From NCBI RefSeq assembly GCF_013305725.1, contig NZ_CP047883.1:1591001-1655000 (forward strand): 64,000 nucleotides of DNA. The letters are read 5' to 3'. How positions within the stretch are numbered: position 1 is the first letter of the stretch; the number at the start of each line of letters is the position of its first letter. Of the stretch, positions 36,147-44,655 are shown piece by piece. Below the pieces are notes generated by a model. That model was not told the origin of the DNA and made no database searches. It was given only the letters and a program-made list of their open reading frames with translations. Origin of the DNA: Streptococcus mitis. Its GTDB lineage: Bacteria > Bacillota > Bacilli > Lactobacillales > Streptococcaceae. The position numbers and the translations under genes are program-made.

Positions 36147-37748
36147 TCACCCTTCAAACTCTTTCAAAAACTTTTTGAGTTCGGCATCGGCTTCTGGTGT
36201 GGTTCCGTGGAGTTGGTTCAGCATTTCAAGTAGAGAAGCTGTTTGGTTTTGGATTGCTTGATTTGTCGTGTTAATCTTGCTAACGATGTCTGTCAGTGGT
36301 TCGACTTCTTCTTCCTCAAAGGTATCTACATAGCGAGGGATATTGAGGTTATAGTCATTTTCGACAATTTCTTCATAACTTGCCAGATGGGCAAACTTAT
36401 CAATCTCCTCACGGGACTTGTAGGCTTCCAAAATCTTCTCGATGTGAGCATCCGTCATGATATTCTGATTTTTCCCCTTATCAAACTCCTTAGAAGCATC
36501 GATAAAGTAAACATCACGATTGGTACGGTTCTTTTTGAGAATGATAACCGTGGTCGGAATGCTGGTGTTAAAGAAGATATTAGCTGGTAGACCGATAACC
36601 GTGTCAATGGCACCTTCTTCTAACAAGGCCTTACGAATGGTCCCTTCCGCATTGCCACGGAAAAGGACCCCGTGGGGAAGGACAATAGCCATAACTCCAT
36701 TATCCTGCTTGAGATGGTAATAACCATGCAAAAGAAAGGCAAAGTCAGCCTTGGACTGAGGCGCCAGTTTCCCAAAAGGAGAGAAACGAGGGTCCGCCAT
36801 AAAGCCAGAGTTTGCTGACCACTTAGCAGAGTAGGGAGGGTTCATGAGAACACCATCAAAGTTGGTTGGTTCTTGAGTCGGCCAATCTTCGTCTAGTGTA
36901 TCGGCATTGTGGAGAAATTGATTTTCAACAGGAACACCGTGTAGAATCATGTTCATCCGAGCCAAGTTATAGGTTGAGGTATTGAGCTCCTGACCAAAGT
37001 AAACCACTGTCTGCGGTTTGTGAGAATATTTCTTGGCATTGAGCAAGAGAGAGCCAGACCCCATAGTCGCATCATAGATAGTAAAGCCTAGCTGATCCTC
37101 ACGACCCAAAAAGGCAATCTGAGTCATAAGTTTGGCAACAGGTTGAGGTGTATAGAACTCACCAGCCTTCTTACCTGAGTCAGTCGCAAACTGACCAATC
37201 AGATACTCATAAGCATCCCCCAGCATATCGCCTGCATGACCAGCCACATCTAGCACAGCCAACTCCTTCATGACCGCCGCCACCGTTTGGTTTTGCTTTT
37301 GCGGAGTCGCCCCTAGCTTTTTGGAATAGAGATCAATATCTTCAAAGAGGTTTTCATAGAGTTCATCACTCTGCTCGATATCTCGAAAACCCTGAGCCAA
37401 ATCTTCCAACTGGAAAGTTCCCTCATTGACACGTGCTACTAGAGCCGTAAAGGTCAACTCAGGCTTGATACTATAGTTGAGTTCATCCTTCATGACTGCA
37501 AGAAGATCCTCATGGGTATCCGCATCCTCATAGTAGTTACGATAAACCTCAAGGGCAGACTCTAGGCTCTCACTCCCCTCCTCCATAGTCTCCGCCACGA
37601 AAAAGAGCATCTTATCTGACAGGTACTTATAAAAGACCATACCCAAAAGATAGGACTTGTAGTCATTGGCATCCATCTTAGAGCGGAGAACATCCGCTGA
37701 GTTCCACAGGGCTTGGTAGAGCGACTGGGACGTTTGTGTTGTTTCCAT
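36147..37748 (-). CDS. hsdM: Type I DNA methyltransferase subunit HsdM, 533 aa
   Basis: N6-adenine methyltransferase subunit of a type I system. The N-terminal helical HsdM_N domain (LWNSADVLRSKMDANDYKSYLLG) is followed by the methylase domain: FYTPQPVAKLM, SAM-binding DATMGSGSLLL and catalytic NPPYSAKW (NPPY). Length is normal and no lesion is seen. Transcribed last in the leftward cluster, 24 nt after kwaB. It needs HsdS for target recognition; no HsdR is encoded in the window. Confidence 0.95.
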   Translation of the reverse strand: METTQTSQSLYQALWNSADVLRSKMDANDYKSYLLGMVFYKYLSDKMLFFVAETMEEGSESLESALEVYRNYYEDADTHEDLLAVMKDELNYSIKPELTFTALVARVNEGTFQLEDLAQGFRDIEQSDELYENLFEDIDLYSKKLGATPQKQNQTVAAVMKELAVLDVAGHAGDMLGDAYEYLIGQFATDSGKKAGEFYTPQPVAKLMTQIAFLGREDQLGFTIYDATMGSGSLLLNAKKYSHKPQTVVYFGQELNTSTYNLARMNMILHGVPVENQFLHNADTLDEDWPTQEPTNFDGVLMNPPYSAKWSANSGFMADPRFSPFGKLAPQSKADFAFLLHGYYHLKQDNGVMAIVLPHGVLFRGNAEGTIRKALLEEGAIDTVIGLPANIFFNTSIPTTVIILKKNRTNRDVYFIDASKEFDKGKNQNIMTDAHIEKILEAYKSREEIDKFAHLASYEEIVENDYNLNIPRYVDTFEEEEVEPLTDIVSKINTTNQAIQNQTASLLEMLNQLHGTTPEADAELKKFLKEFEG

Positions 37749-37772
37749 AATGTTTCTTTCTAAATCATTTTC

Positions 37773-38600
37773 TTACTTTAATTTAATTTTTTTTGCATGG
37801 TTAGCTTCCATTTTATGGTGAGTTATTGGATTTGTATATAACCGTCCAAGTGCTAACTTTAATAAACATGTTAATTTTCTATTACTATCAATTATAAAAT
37901 TTTGATTATCGTCTAACTCAAACTCTTGATTAGGATACTGACTGTACGTTCTCAACAAAGTACTTTTAACGGCTATATCATTCAAATCTATTCCATAATC
38001 TTTTAAAACAGCTAACATCTTTAAATTATTGGTTTTTATCTTAAATTCCTTAACAAAACGTACTAGATTAAATTCTTTAAACTCATCAACTTCTGCCTGA
38101 CTTGCTATACGATAGTAATCATCAAGCCCCTTAAATAAGCTACTAATCGTTCTAAAATTTTTGAAATACAATTTATCATTTCCATCAAAATAGGCATCGT
38201 TCTCAGATTTTAGTTCTATACCATTTTCAATAATTGTTCTTTCAGCTCTTCTATGTCTCAATTTCAATATTGACTTATCAACCAGTCTCTTTGATTGTGT
38301 AATTTTTTGAAAAACTAACCCATCATTTTCAACTTTACGAAAAATCAAGTCAATTTTTGAGAACTCTGCTTCATTCACATCATTTAAACCCACAGTATTT
38401 AAAAATTTATCTTCATATTCTTTGACCATAGACATATGCGAATCATCAATTTCCACATAGAACCATTCATCATGTTCTAATTTTATTTCTGGATCAAATT
38501 CTCTACTATTTTCAGGATCAATCTCCGGAGCAACTAATTCTGAAATATCTTCCGAGTTCTCCAATTTTCTATATATTTGACCTACTTTTACTAAAAACAT
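37773..38600 (-). CDS. kwaB: KwaB-like DUF4868 protein of a Kiwa-type phage-defence pair, 275 aa
   Basis: Soluble protein resembling the DUF4868 family of Kiwa. The central block KLYFKNFRTISSLFKGLDDYYRIA, then EVDEF, and a C-terminal region FELDDNQNFIIDSNRK...LLKLALGRLYTNPITHHKMEA follow the layout I recall for KwaB. The call rests largely on pairing with the KwaA-like gene one base upstream. Published Kiwa work describes KwaA as the membrane sensor and KwaB as a cytosolic partner that binds DNA and blocks phage. Low GC suggests transfer. If not KwaB, it is an unknown AT-rich passenger. Confidence 0.65.
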   Translation of the reverse strand: MFLVKVGQIYRKLENSEDISELVAPEIDPENSREFDPEIKLEHDEWFYVEIDDSHMSMVKEYEDKFLNTVGLNDVNEAEFSKIDLIFRKVENDGLVFQKITQSKRLVDKSILKLRHRRAERTIIENGIELKSENDAYFDGNDKLYFKNFRTISSLFKGLDDYYRIASQAEVDEFKEFNLVRFVKEFKIKTNNLKMLAVLKDYGIDLNDIAVKSTLLRTYSQYPNQEFELDDNQNFIIDSNRKLTCLLKLALGRLYTNPITHHKMEANHAKKIKLK

Positions 38601-38601
38601 A

Positions 38602-39141
38602 CTATTCCTTCTCCAAAAAAGTAAAATTATTTATTCTAACAAGTCCTTTTATAGTCCCAGTTTCTTTAACATCTTTTTTCTTGCTATAAATAATAAAAAC
38701 ATTGCCGTTTTTATCAGTGACTCTGTAATAACGATATGAGAATAACCATATCAAATTAAAATAATACGATCTCTCCATAAGAATCCACCATATTAGAAAA
38801 ATGAAAGCTATTACTATAATCCGATATAAGAATGTTAATTCACCTAAACCCAGCATAATTACAAAAAGACCTAAGTAAGTTGGAATGATTTCATTTTCTA
38901 CTGGTTGTATACTTTCAACTTGAGCAGTATCATTTGCTTCTTTAAATCTTATCAAATACTGTAAGACTCCAAAAGAAAAAGAAAACATTAGAAAAATTAA
39001 CACTATGATTTTTAGTATACTACATACATAGGAATCATGTGAGGGAAAAATGTCTATAGTAAACAGATACAAGACTAAACCTGGCGAAAAAGAACAAATT
39101 GATAAGCAAAACGACAAACATAATCTTTTAAAGTCTTTCAT
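38602..39141 (-). CDS. kwaA: KwaA-like membrane protein of a Kiwa-type phage-defence pair, 179 aa
   Basis: Four hydrophobic helices at about residues 7-28, 39-62, 88-103 and 105-123, then a cytosolic tail with YRYYRVTDKNGNVFIIYSKKK. This matches the KwaA pattern (four helices and a G-containing beta tail). It starts nine bases after the hsdS stop and ends one base before kwaB, so the pair is embedded in the hsd operon. Role by analogy: sensing phage at the membrane. Confidence 0.66.
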   Translation of the reverse strand: MKDFKRLCLSFCLSICSFSPGLVLYLFTIDIFPSHDSYVCSILKIIVLIFLMFSFSFGVLQYLIRFKEANDTAQVESIQPVENEIIPTYLGLFVIMLGLGELTFLYRIIVIAFIFLIWWILMERSYYFNLIWLFSYRYYRVTDKNGNVFIIYSKKKDVKETGTIKGLVRINNFTFLEKE

Positions 39142-39150
39142 AATAAAATT

Positions 39151-40368
39151 CTATATAAACATATCCTGCAAGAGTTTCTTTTTCAGAGTCTCAAGCTGAG
39201 AAATTTTTTCTTGGTGAGAATTAATGAGGTTATCGAGTGTGAAGAAATAGGCACCGATGGCTTGTTGTTCGGTTACACTCGGAGGTAAAAAGATATTCGT
39301 TTCTAATATATTCTTATTGTATAGTCGTTTTATTGTTGTTCCCTCAATTCCAGACCATTTTATTATTCCATAATATTGTTTCAAATATAAATTATCTAAT
39401 TGCTGATCATGCTTTAACCATACTATATTTGAATCTTGATAATAAGCATCTTCACCGTTGTATACAACAGTTCTTCCAATACTACCAGATGCAGATATAA
39501 GGATATCGCCTATTTCAGGATAAGGATATTTTTCTTTATACTCTTCGAATTTTTCTTTGGATATAAAAGCATCAGCAGTCCCTCCAAATGTTCCAACCTT
39601 ATAGAAAGGAATATCGCCATTTTCACTAGTTTCATCTTTAAAAATACGTTTATTCATAGCAACCGAACCCAAACTACCTAATGTCTTTTCTTTCCAATCG
39701 CCTTCAAATCCATCGAATCGAATCTCAGGAACAGTCTGACCAACTTTCGGAAACATCTTGGAGAGCATAGTCGCCTTGAGACATTGGTAGTTGGTCAGAT
39801 TCTCTTTGTGGCTTGCTATAAGTTCGTCGAGAGTGCGTAAAAGAGAGCCGATGGCGGTTTGTTCTTGGAGTGAAGGAAAGCTCATTTTCATACTTTTCAA
39901 TACTGTGCTAGATAAATTTCCAATCGCACCATTTCCACCTTGCACAAATTGTAACACTCGTTTATACTCATTTGAACTCATCCAGGCATTTACAAAGTAA
40001 TTCTGCTCAGTTTTAAAAAGTAGCATGAACCCGCCATGAACAACTATCTCGTTATCTACTAAATTTTCTACTATTGCATGTTTTCCTACTAGTTTTGTGG
40101 AGCCATTAGCTGCAGTTACTAAAATATCACCATTACTTATTCTAGGAATGTTTACTACAGCCTTATCAACAAAAACATCGTTATCAGATAATATAAAAGT
40201 ATCATCTACAATATTTGAACTCCTCAAAACTCGAACACCACTACTCCTCACATCATTGGGTTTATATGTCAATCCCCTTCTGATTTCTACTTGGTCCATT
40301 AACAAAGATTGATTCCAAGGATTTTCAAAATTATTAAACCTTAGCTTAGGTTTGAGTTTTTCTCTCAT
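39151..40368 (-). CDS. hsdS: Type I specificity subunit HsdS, 405 aa
   Basis: DNA-recognition subunit with two target-recognition domains. TRD1 is about residues 10-165. The first conserved coiled-coil spacer (LQEQTAIGSLLRTLDELIASHKENL) follows, then TRD2 about 215-360 (PEIRFDGFEGDW opening; ILISASGSIGR) and a second coiled coil (EQQAIGAYFFTLDNLINSHQEKI). Intact, single copy; no second hsdS or recombinase is nearby, so no phase-variable shuffling is evident. It lies 11 nt after the AbiH-like gene. Confidence 0.93.
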   Translation of the reverse strand: MREKLKPKLRFNNFENPWNQSLLMDQVEIRRGLTYKPNDVRSSGVRVLRSSNIVDDTFILSDNDVFVDKAVVNIPRISNGDILVTAANGSTKLVGKHAIVENLVDNEIVVHGGFMLLFKTEQNYFVNAWMSSNEYKRVLQFVQGGNGAIGNLSSTVLKSMKMSFPSLQEQTAIGSLLRTLDELIASHKENLTNYQCLKATMLSKMFPKVGQTVPEIRFDGFEGDWKEKTLGSLGSVAMNKRIFKDETSENGDIPFYKVGTFGGTADAFISKEKFEEYKEKYPYPEIGDILISASGSIGRTVVYNGEDAYYQDSNIVWLKHDQQLDNLYLKQYYGIIKWSGIEGTTIKRLYNKNILETNIFLPPSVTEQQAIGAYFFTLDNLINSHQEKISQLETLKKKLLQDMFI

Positions 40369-40379
40369 CTATTCTCCAT

Positions 40380-42935
40380 TCATAAACTATATTTTTCATG
40401 TAGTGTAGTTGCAAATTCTCTAATTGCAATATTAAGACTTTGTCTATATTGTAATTTATTTTTATTCGACTTATGAGAGTATTCCTCATAATTTGCTGTT
40501 TTTCTTAAAGCTGTTTCTCCGCGCTGTTTCCCTTCTTTTCTTCTAATATCAAAATTTAAAATATAAAAAGTCAAAGCTTGTTTATCAATTGCCCACTCTT
40601 TAGCAAAATCACTAATTTCATTTTCAATATCTTTCGCAACTTTTTTCTTTCGTTTTTCTCCATCATCAGAATGTAGTAAAATATTTTCGGTCAAGTGAGC
40701 TAAAAGTACTTTATAAACCTTATCTTCTGTATCATCCATAACTTCACCTTCTACCGATTTAGGAGAAGAAACATCGTAATCTGTTATATCAACAGTCTTC
40801 TTCTGGTCAGTTATAGTCTCTAAATCTACTTCAATAAACGACTCCTTGTCTATCAATAATTCCTCTTCGGATTGTTCCTTAAAAATTTCTTGTTGTGCTT
40901 TTTGAACACTTTGTTCTTTAACCAATAATTTTATAAGTTCAATTTGCTCACCATTATAAGTAATTTGTTGCGTATTCGGAATAACATCAAATAATAATTC
41001 TCGTCCATTATCTAAAACTGATAATTCTATTTCTTCTAGATTTGATAAAAATCTCGTATTCTTATTTTTATTATCAAACTTAAACAACGAGGATAATTTA
41101 TAAAAACTTGTTTCTTCTTTTAAATCTATTTTTTTATCAGACAAAGATATTTCTAATAATTTTAAAGTTCTAACATTAGGTGTAAGAGTAATTCCTGATA
41201 TGACTGGATTTATATCTACTTCCTGAGCATCAAGAATAAAGGTTAAAACATTCGAAAAGTGTATCTCGTAGCCAAACTCTCCATTATTCGGATAATCCAT
41301 CTCAAAATAACGGCTATGCTGAGAAAAATTCATCAAAGAATGATCTGTTTTAAGAAATAAATTTTCACGGACAACTATTTTTTTGAGAGAATTACTAATT
41401 ATTTCATTAGAAGCAATTATATTGACCATTCGTCCCTCGTTGATATTATTTTTGCTTATTTCCAAATATTCAATGTTCTGAAGGCGGCTAACATCAATAT
41501 TAATGTTTTCCTCATTGCCATAATAAAAAGTGCAGTTGCTTATTTTTAATTTTTCACATTTTTCAGCATTTAAAAATATACCTAATAACTTCTCAACACT
41601 TAACCACGAATTTGTTATTTCAATAGATTTGCTATTTTTTATACATTTTGTAAACTCATCCATATCAAATAATTCATCCAAAGGTAAAGCATCTTTAACC
41701 ATTGCTTCAACTCCATCAATTATTACATGGAGTCCTTCAATATCTGTCTCACTTATTTCTAAAAATTTTAGAATCTTTTTTAATGAATTACACTCTAGAA
41801 CATTCGATATTTTTAAATATCGAAACTGTTTAAATATAAAAAGTTTATTCGTTAAAATAAAATTATCAAAAGGTTCGGCAATAGGTAAAGATATATTAAA
41901 TATTCTTTTCAATAATTCAATATCAATATCATCCAGCTGAATTGAGTCAGGATTATTACCTCCAAACTCTAGTCTCTTATCATCGATATTAACAAGAATA
42001 TCGTAAAAAGGTACTAAAACTATTTTTTCTAAAACATCTGAACTCAATACCTTACTAACCATCTGTAATTTAATTAAATAGTCATTGCCATAATAAAACA
42101 AATAAATTCTTTTCGATTTTTCAAATATTTTAGATAAAAACGGTAAATCGCTCCCATAAATAGAATGTCCAATAATGTACGTATCAACCGAATTTTCCTG
42201 ATAATTCTTTATTTTCTCTAATAATTGAATACGTTTTTCAAATAAATTAGTATCTTTTTTTATTCGGATAAGTTTATCATTGTCCATAGACCCTGGTATA
42301 TTAAAGACGCTAAATTCTTCATTGCCAGTGAATCCTCCTCCAAAAATAATATTCTGTTCAACTAAGGATCCGTGTACTTGAAAATATCTTGAGATTTGAC
42401 CACTTCCTGTTTGAATTAAGTCTAAATCAAATAAAGTACTTGTATAATTAAAATTTATTATATCTGCATCTTTAAATATATTTTTATAAACTTCATTAAC
42501 TATCACTCTTTTATTATTATTTTTTCGAATTCTATATAAATTACGCCACTCCTCATAAACCTCAGATAAATATGAAGAAAACAATTCTTCCAATTCTTTA
42601 AGATAAGTATTTATTTCAGTAACACTGTATCTACTTCTGATTTCAGCATCACTGTTGTAAGTTATTTCATTAATCTCTTTGATATGATTTTCAAAAATAG
42701 ATTCTAAATCATTCCAATTCAATGATTTACCATCAAATTTTTGCAAAAATAATTTATTAAAGTTATAAATCTCTTCATTAGTTTCAAGCTTTTCCTCTAT
42801 CCTTATATATTCTATAAAATTATTGTATGAACTTTTTAAGTCAGCACTAATATCAAAACCATTACCTACTATTACTACCTTAGTTTCTGGTCTATTCAGA
42901 GTTCCTTTATCATTTTTAGAAGCTTCTTCAGACAT
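40380..42935 (-). CDS. AbiH-like protein with leucine-rich middle and HsdR-C-like tail, 851 aa
   Basis: First gene of the defence operon. Residues about 15-345 fit the AbiH abortive-infection family: VVIVGNGFDIS (about 20-30), NWNDLES (73-79), FNYTSTLFDL (162-171), FQVHGSL (185-191), IIGHSIYGSDLPFL (254-267). Residues about 365-665 contain irregular leucine-rich motifs (LKISNC, YLEISKNNI, LKKIVV). An acidic linker leads to about 110 charged helical residues ending ALRKTANYEEYSHK, then LQYRQSLNIAIREF. That tail reminds me of C-terminal HsdR domains that contact HsdM; this is unverified. AbiH proteins are usually only about 300-400 aa, so the extension is unusual. GGAGGT precedes ATG 42935. Very AT-rich. 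Confidence 0.8.
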   Translation of the reverse strand: MSEEASKNDKGTLNRPETKVVIVGNGFDISADLKSSYNNFIEYIRIEEKLETNEEIYNFNKLFLQKFDGKSLNWNDLESIFENHIKEINEITYNSDAEIRSRYSVTEINTYLKELEELFSSYLSEVYEEWRNLYRIRKNNNKRVIVNEVYKNIFKDADIINFNYTSTLFDLDLIQTGSGQISRYFQVHGSLVEQNIIFGGGFTGNEEFSVFNIPGSMDNDKLIRIKKDTNLFEKRIQLLEKIKNYQENSVDTYIIGHSIYGSDLPFLSKIFEKSKRIYLFYYGNDYLIKLQMVSKVLSSDVLEKIVLVPFYDILVNIDDKRLEFGGNNPDSIQLDDIDIELLKRIFNISLPIAEPFDNFILTNKLFIFKQFRYLKISNVLECNSLKKILKFLEISETDIEGLHVIIDGVEAMVKDALPLDELFDMDEFTKCIKNSKSIEITNSWLSVEKLLGIFLNAEKCEKLKISNCTFYYGNEENINIDVSRLQNIEYLEISKNNINEGRMVNIIASNEIISNSLKKIVVRENLFLKTDHSLMNFSQHSRYFEMDYPNNGEFGYEIHFSNVLTFILDAQEVDINPVISGITLTPNVRTLKLLEISLSDKKIDLKEETSFYKLSSLFKFDNKNKNTRFLSNLEEIELSVLDNGRELLFDVIPNTQQITYNGEQIELIKLLVKEQSVQKAQQEIFKEQSEEELLIDKESFIEVDLETITDQKKTVDITDYDVSSPKSVEGEVMDDTEDKVYKVLLAHLTENILLHSDDGEKRKKKVAKDIENEISDFAKEWAIDKQALTFYILNFDIRRKEGKQRGETALRKTANYEEYSHKSNKNKLQYRQSLNIAIREFATTLHEKYSL

Positions 42936-42988
42936 ATATACAAATACCTCCGCAACTTTTATACGTATTTTTTAATCTTGTATATCCC

Positions 42989-43017
42989 ATTATATCAATT
43001 CTGACTCAGTATATAAA
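42989..43017 (-). promoter_or_regulatory. Promoter of the abiH-hsdS-kwaAB-hsdM operon
   Basis: On the - strand TTTATA (43012-43017), 17 bp, TATAAT (42989-42994), about 54 bp before the AbiH start. It is the only convincing promoter upstream of the five tightly spaced genes. Confidence 0.6.
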
Positions 43018-43033
43018 GTTTTTACACAAAATC

Positions 43034-43059
43034 CCCCTTAGAAATCCGCTTCTAAGGGG
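43034..43059 (-). terminator. Terminator after the DUF6261-like gene
   Basis: CCCCTTAGAA (43034-43043) pairs perfectly with TTCTAAGGGG (43050-43059), six-base loop, followed on the - strand by GGATTTTG. It insulates the defence operon from upstream transcription. Confidence 0.82.
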
Positions 43060-43065
43060 TTGTCT

Positions 43066-43827
43066 TTATCCTGCTGCTTGGGCTGGTTCTGCTGGTTTGG
43101 TCTTTTTATCTTTCTTGCTACCAGTGATGAGACGGCGTTTGCTATCTCGGATGCTATTGAGTTCCTTGAGGAGTTGGGTCAGGTGTTCCTTTTCAGGATA
43201 GGCTTCTGCACTGGCTGCGGTATAGCGCATAAAGAGGTCGTAACTAGTTGAAAGTTCGGTACGGAGTTGTCTGGTCTTGCCAACTTCTTTGGCAGACTTA
43301 GAAGCACGCGCCTTACTCTCCACTTGATCATATTCTTCTTGAGCATTGATCACCGCCGTCAGCATAGGAGTTAGCCCTAGGCTGGTCACTGCCTCATGAT
43401 AGGGTGTTTCACTAAGTGTTTTGAGCAGACTCTTGATTTCTGCCGTTTCCACATCGTTGCTGTGCTTAGTGATGTCCTTATACTTGGTAAAGACTGGTTT
43501 CAGAGTCTCATGAGCTTCTTTGAGCTTGGCATCCTTAATCTTAGCAAATCCTCTATGAAGAGTAAAGAGACCGACCAAGGCACTATCACGATTGCGATCA
43601 ACTTCTGTCAGATTAGTAGATTCTTTCGTCTCCACTGCCGCAAGTTGAGCTTGAAAATCATCCAGCTTGGTTTTGAAGGGTTCCAAATGTTTGGCATACA
43701 TAGCCTCATCCTTGTTTGCCTTAGAAAAAGTAGCTAGACTCTGATGAGTATCCATCATTAGGCTTTCAAACTCACGGTTGGTAAAGTTGCTGTAACTAAG
43801 TGGGCGAATAGCGTATGTTTTTGTCAT
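43066..43827 (-). CDS. DUF6261-like helical protein, 253 aa
   Basis: Mostly alpha-helical, charged, no signal or membrane segments, Lys/Pro/Ala-rich C-terminus (KKDKKTKPAEPAQAAG). MTKTYAIRPLSYSNFTNREF at the N-terminus and the helical bundle resemble the uncharacterised DUF6261 family; function unknown. ATG 43827 is preceded by AAAGGATATC; an in-frame extension to 43875 overlaps the upstream gene and is rejected. It lies 25 nt downstream of a small membrane-protein gene. Confidence 0.7.
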   Translation of the reverse strand: MTKTYAIRPLSYSNFTNREFESLMMDTHQSLATFSKANKDEAMYAKHLEPFKTKLDDFQAQLAAVETKESTNLTEVDRNRDSALVGLFTLHRGFAKIKDAKLKEAHETLKPVFTKYKDITKHSNDVETAEIKSLLKTLSETPYHEAVTSLGLTPMLTAVINAQEEYDQVESKARASKSAKEVGKTRQLRTELSTSYDLFMRYTAASAEAYPEKEHLTQLLKELNSIRDSKRRLITGSKKDKKTKPAEPAQAAG

Positions 43828-43852
43828 GATGATATCCTTTCTATTTAACAAA

Positions 43853-44068
43853 TCATTTAGTTTTTTCTTTATCAAACCAAGACTGGATTAGTTCTGGAAG
43901 ATAGACCTGTTTTTGATCTGTTTTTACAATGCTTCCTTGTCTATCATGTTGAATCAAAGGTCTATCCTTAAATACAAAGACTTGAAACAATGCACAGACC
44001 AAAAATAGAAGCCCCCATAAAGGAAGTGTAGATAGCATACTCTCCTCATCATCTCTAACTTTCTTCAT
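43853..44068 (-). CDS. Small single-pass membrane protein, 71 aa
   Basis: Starts MKKVRDDEES, then one membrane helix (about residues 14-32, LPLWGLLFLVCALFQVFVF), then a polar tail of about 35 residues. AAGGAG lies eight bases before ATG 44068; an upstream TTG is rejected. Probably co-transcribed with the DUF6261-like gene. Family unknown. Confidence 0.65.
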   Translation of the reverse strand: MKKVRDDEESMLSTLPLWGLLFLVCALFQVFVFKDRPLIQHDRQGSIVKTDQKQVYLPELIQSWFDKEKTK

Positions 44069-44196
44069 CAATTTTCTCCTTTAAGTTAATACACTCATTC
44101 TAACAGTTTCCCAAACCATTTTAACCCCCATCCGCTCAACTGTCATTATTTCCATCTAAAATATACTTTTCAAGACAAATCAGACAGTTCAAAATA

Positions 44197-44302
44197 ATAC
44201 TCAATGAAAATCAAAGAGCAAACTAGGAAGCTAGCCGCAGGTTGTACTTGAGTACAGCAAGGCGACGCTGACGTAGTTTGAATTGGATTTTCGAAGAGTA
44301 TT
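44197..44302 (-). repeat. BOX element (boxA-boxC type), third copy
   Basis: About 106 bp, same orientation as 9363-9466: ATACTCAATGAAAATC at one end, CGAAGAGTAT at the other, GCAAGGCGACGCTGACGTAG inside. It lies in the intergenic space before the TVP38-type gene. Confidence 0.9.
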
Positions 44303-44380
44303 AAAAAATCCCTATATGACTGGACACACACTCCGTCCATCAGATAGAGACTCTTACTATTTTTAGATTTTAACTTTCCT

Positions 44381-44549
44381 AGCTTTAGAATACATATAAA
44401 CTTTAGCAAATACGACTATTCGAAAGCTAGAAGATCTCAAAACTTTCGTAGATAAGCTATTCGAAACTTAGAATACTTTTAAATTTATGGAATGACGATT
44501 GTTCTAAACCTAGAATACATGTAAACTTTAGGGAAGAGACCTGTTCTAA
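44381..44549. repeat. Degenerate tandem repeat, four units of about 42 bp
   Basis: Units at 44381-44424, 44425-44465, 44466-44507 and 44508-44549. Each begins with a CTTAGAATAC-like segment, continues TnTAAActTTA, and ends ATTCGAA or GTTCTAA. Units 1, 3 and 4 align well; unit 2 is more diverged. There is no ORF. The rest of 44069-44655 outside this array and the BOX holds only a promoter before the next gene. Confidence 0.6.
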
Positions 44550-44618
44550 GTCTCGAAGGCCTGTATTCCCATCTATTTCTTATCAAAAAGACTCATTCCC
44601 CCTTTCTCCTCCAAAATA

Positions 44619-44640
44619 TGGTATAGTAGAAATATACTAT
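44619..44640 (+). promoter_or_regulatory. Extended -10 and inverted repeat before the TVP38-type gene
   Basis: TGGTATAGT gives an extended -10 (TATAGT 44622-44627). ATAGTA (44623-44628) and TACTAT (44635-44640) form an inverted repeat over the -10 and predicted start, a possible operator. GAGGAG precedes the start codon. Confidence 0.45.
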
Positions 44641-44655
44641 CTATGAGGAGTTTAC

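Noticed and set aside
39151..40368. Phase-variable hsdS shuffling
   Set aside because: Only one hsdS and no recombinase or inverted hsdS fragments are present in the window.
43853..44071. TTG start at 44071 for the small membrane protein
   Set aside because: The next codon is ATG with AAGGAG at ideal distance.
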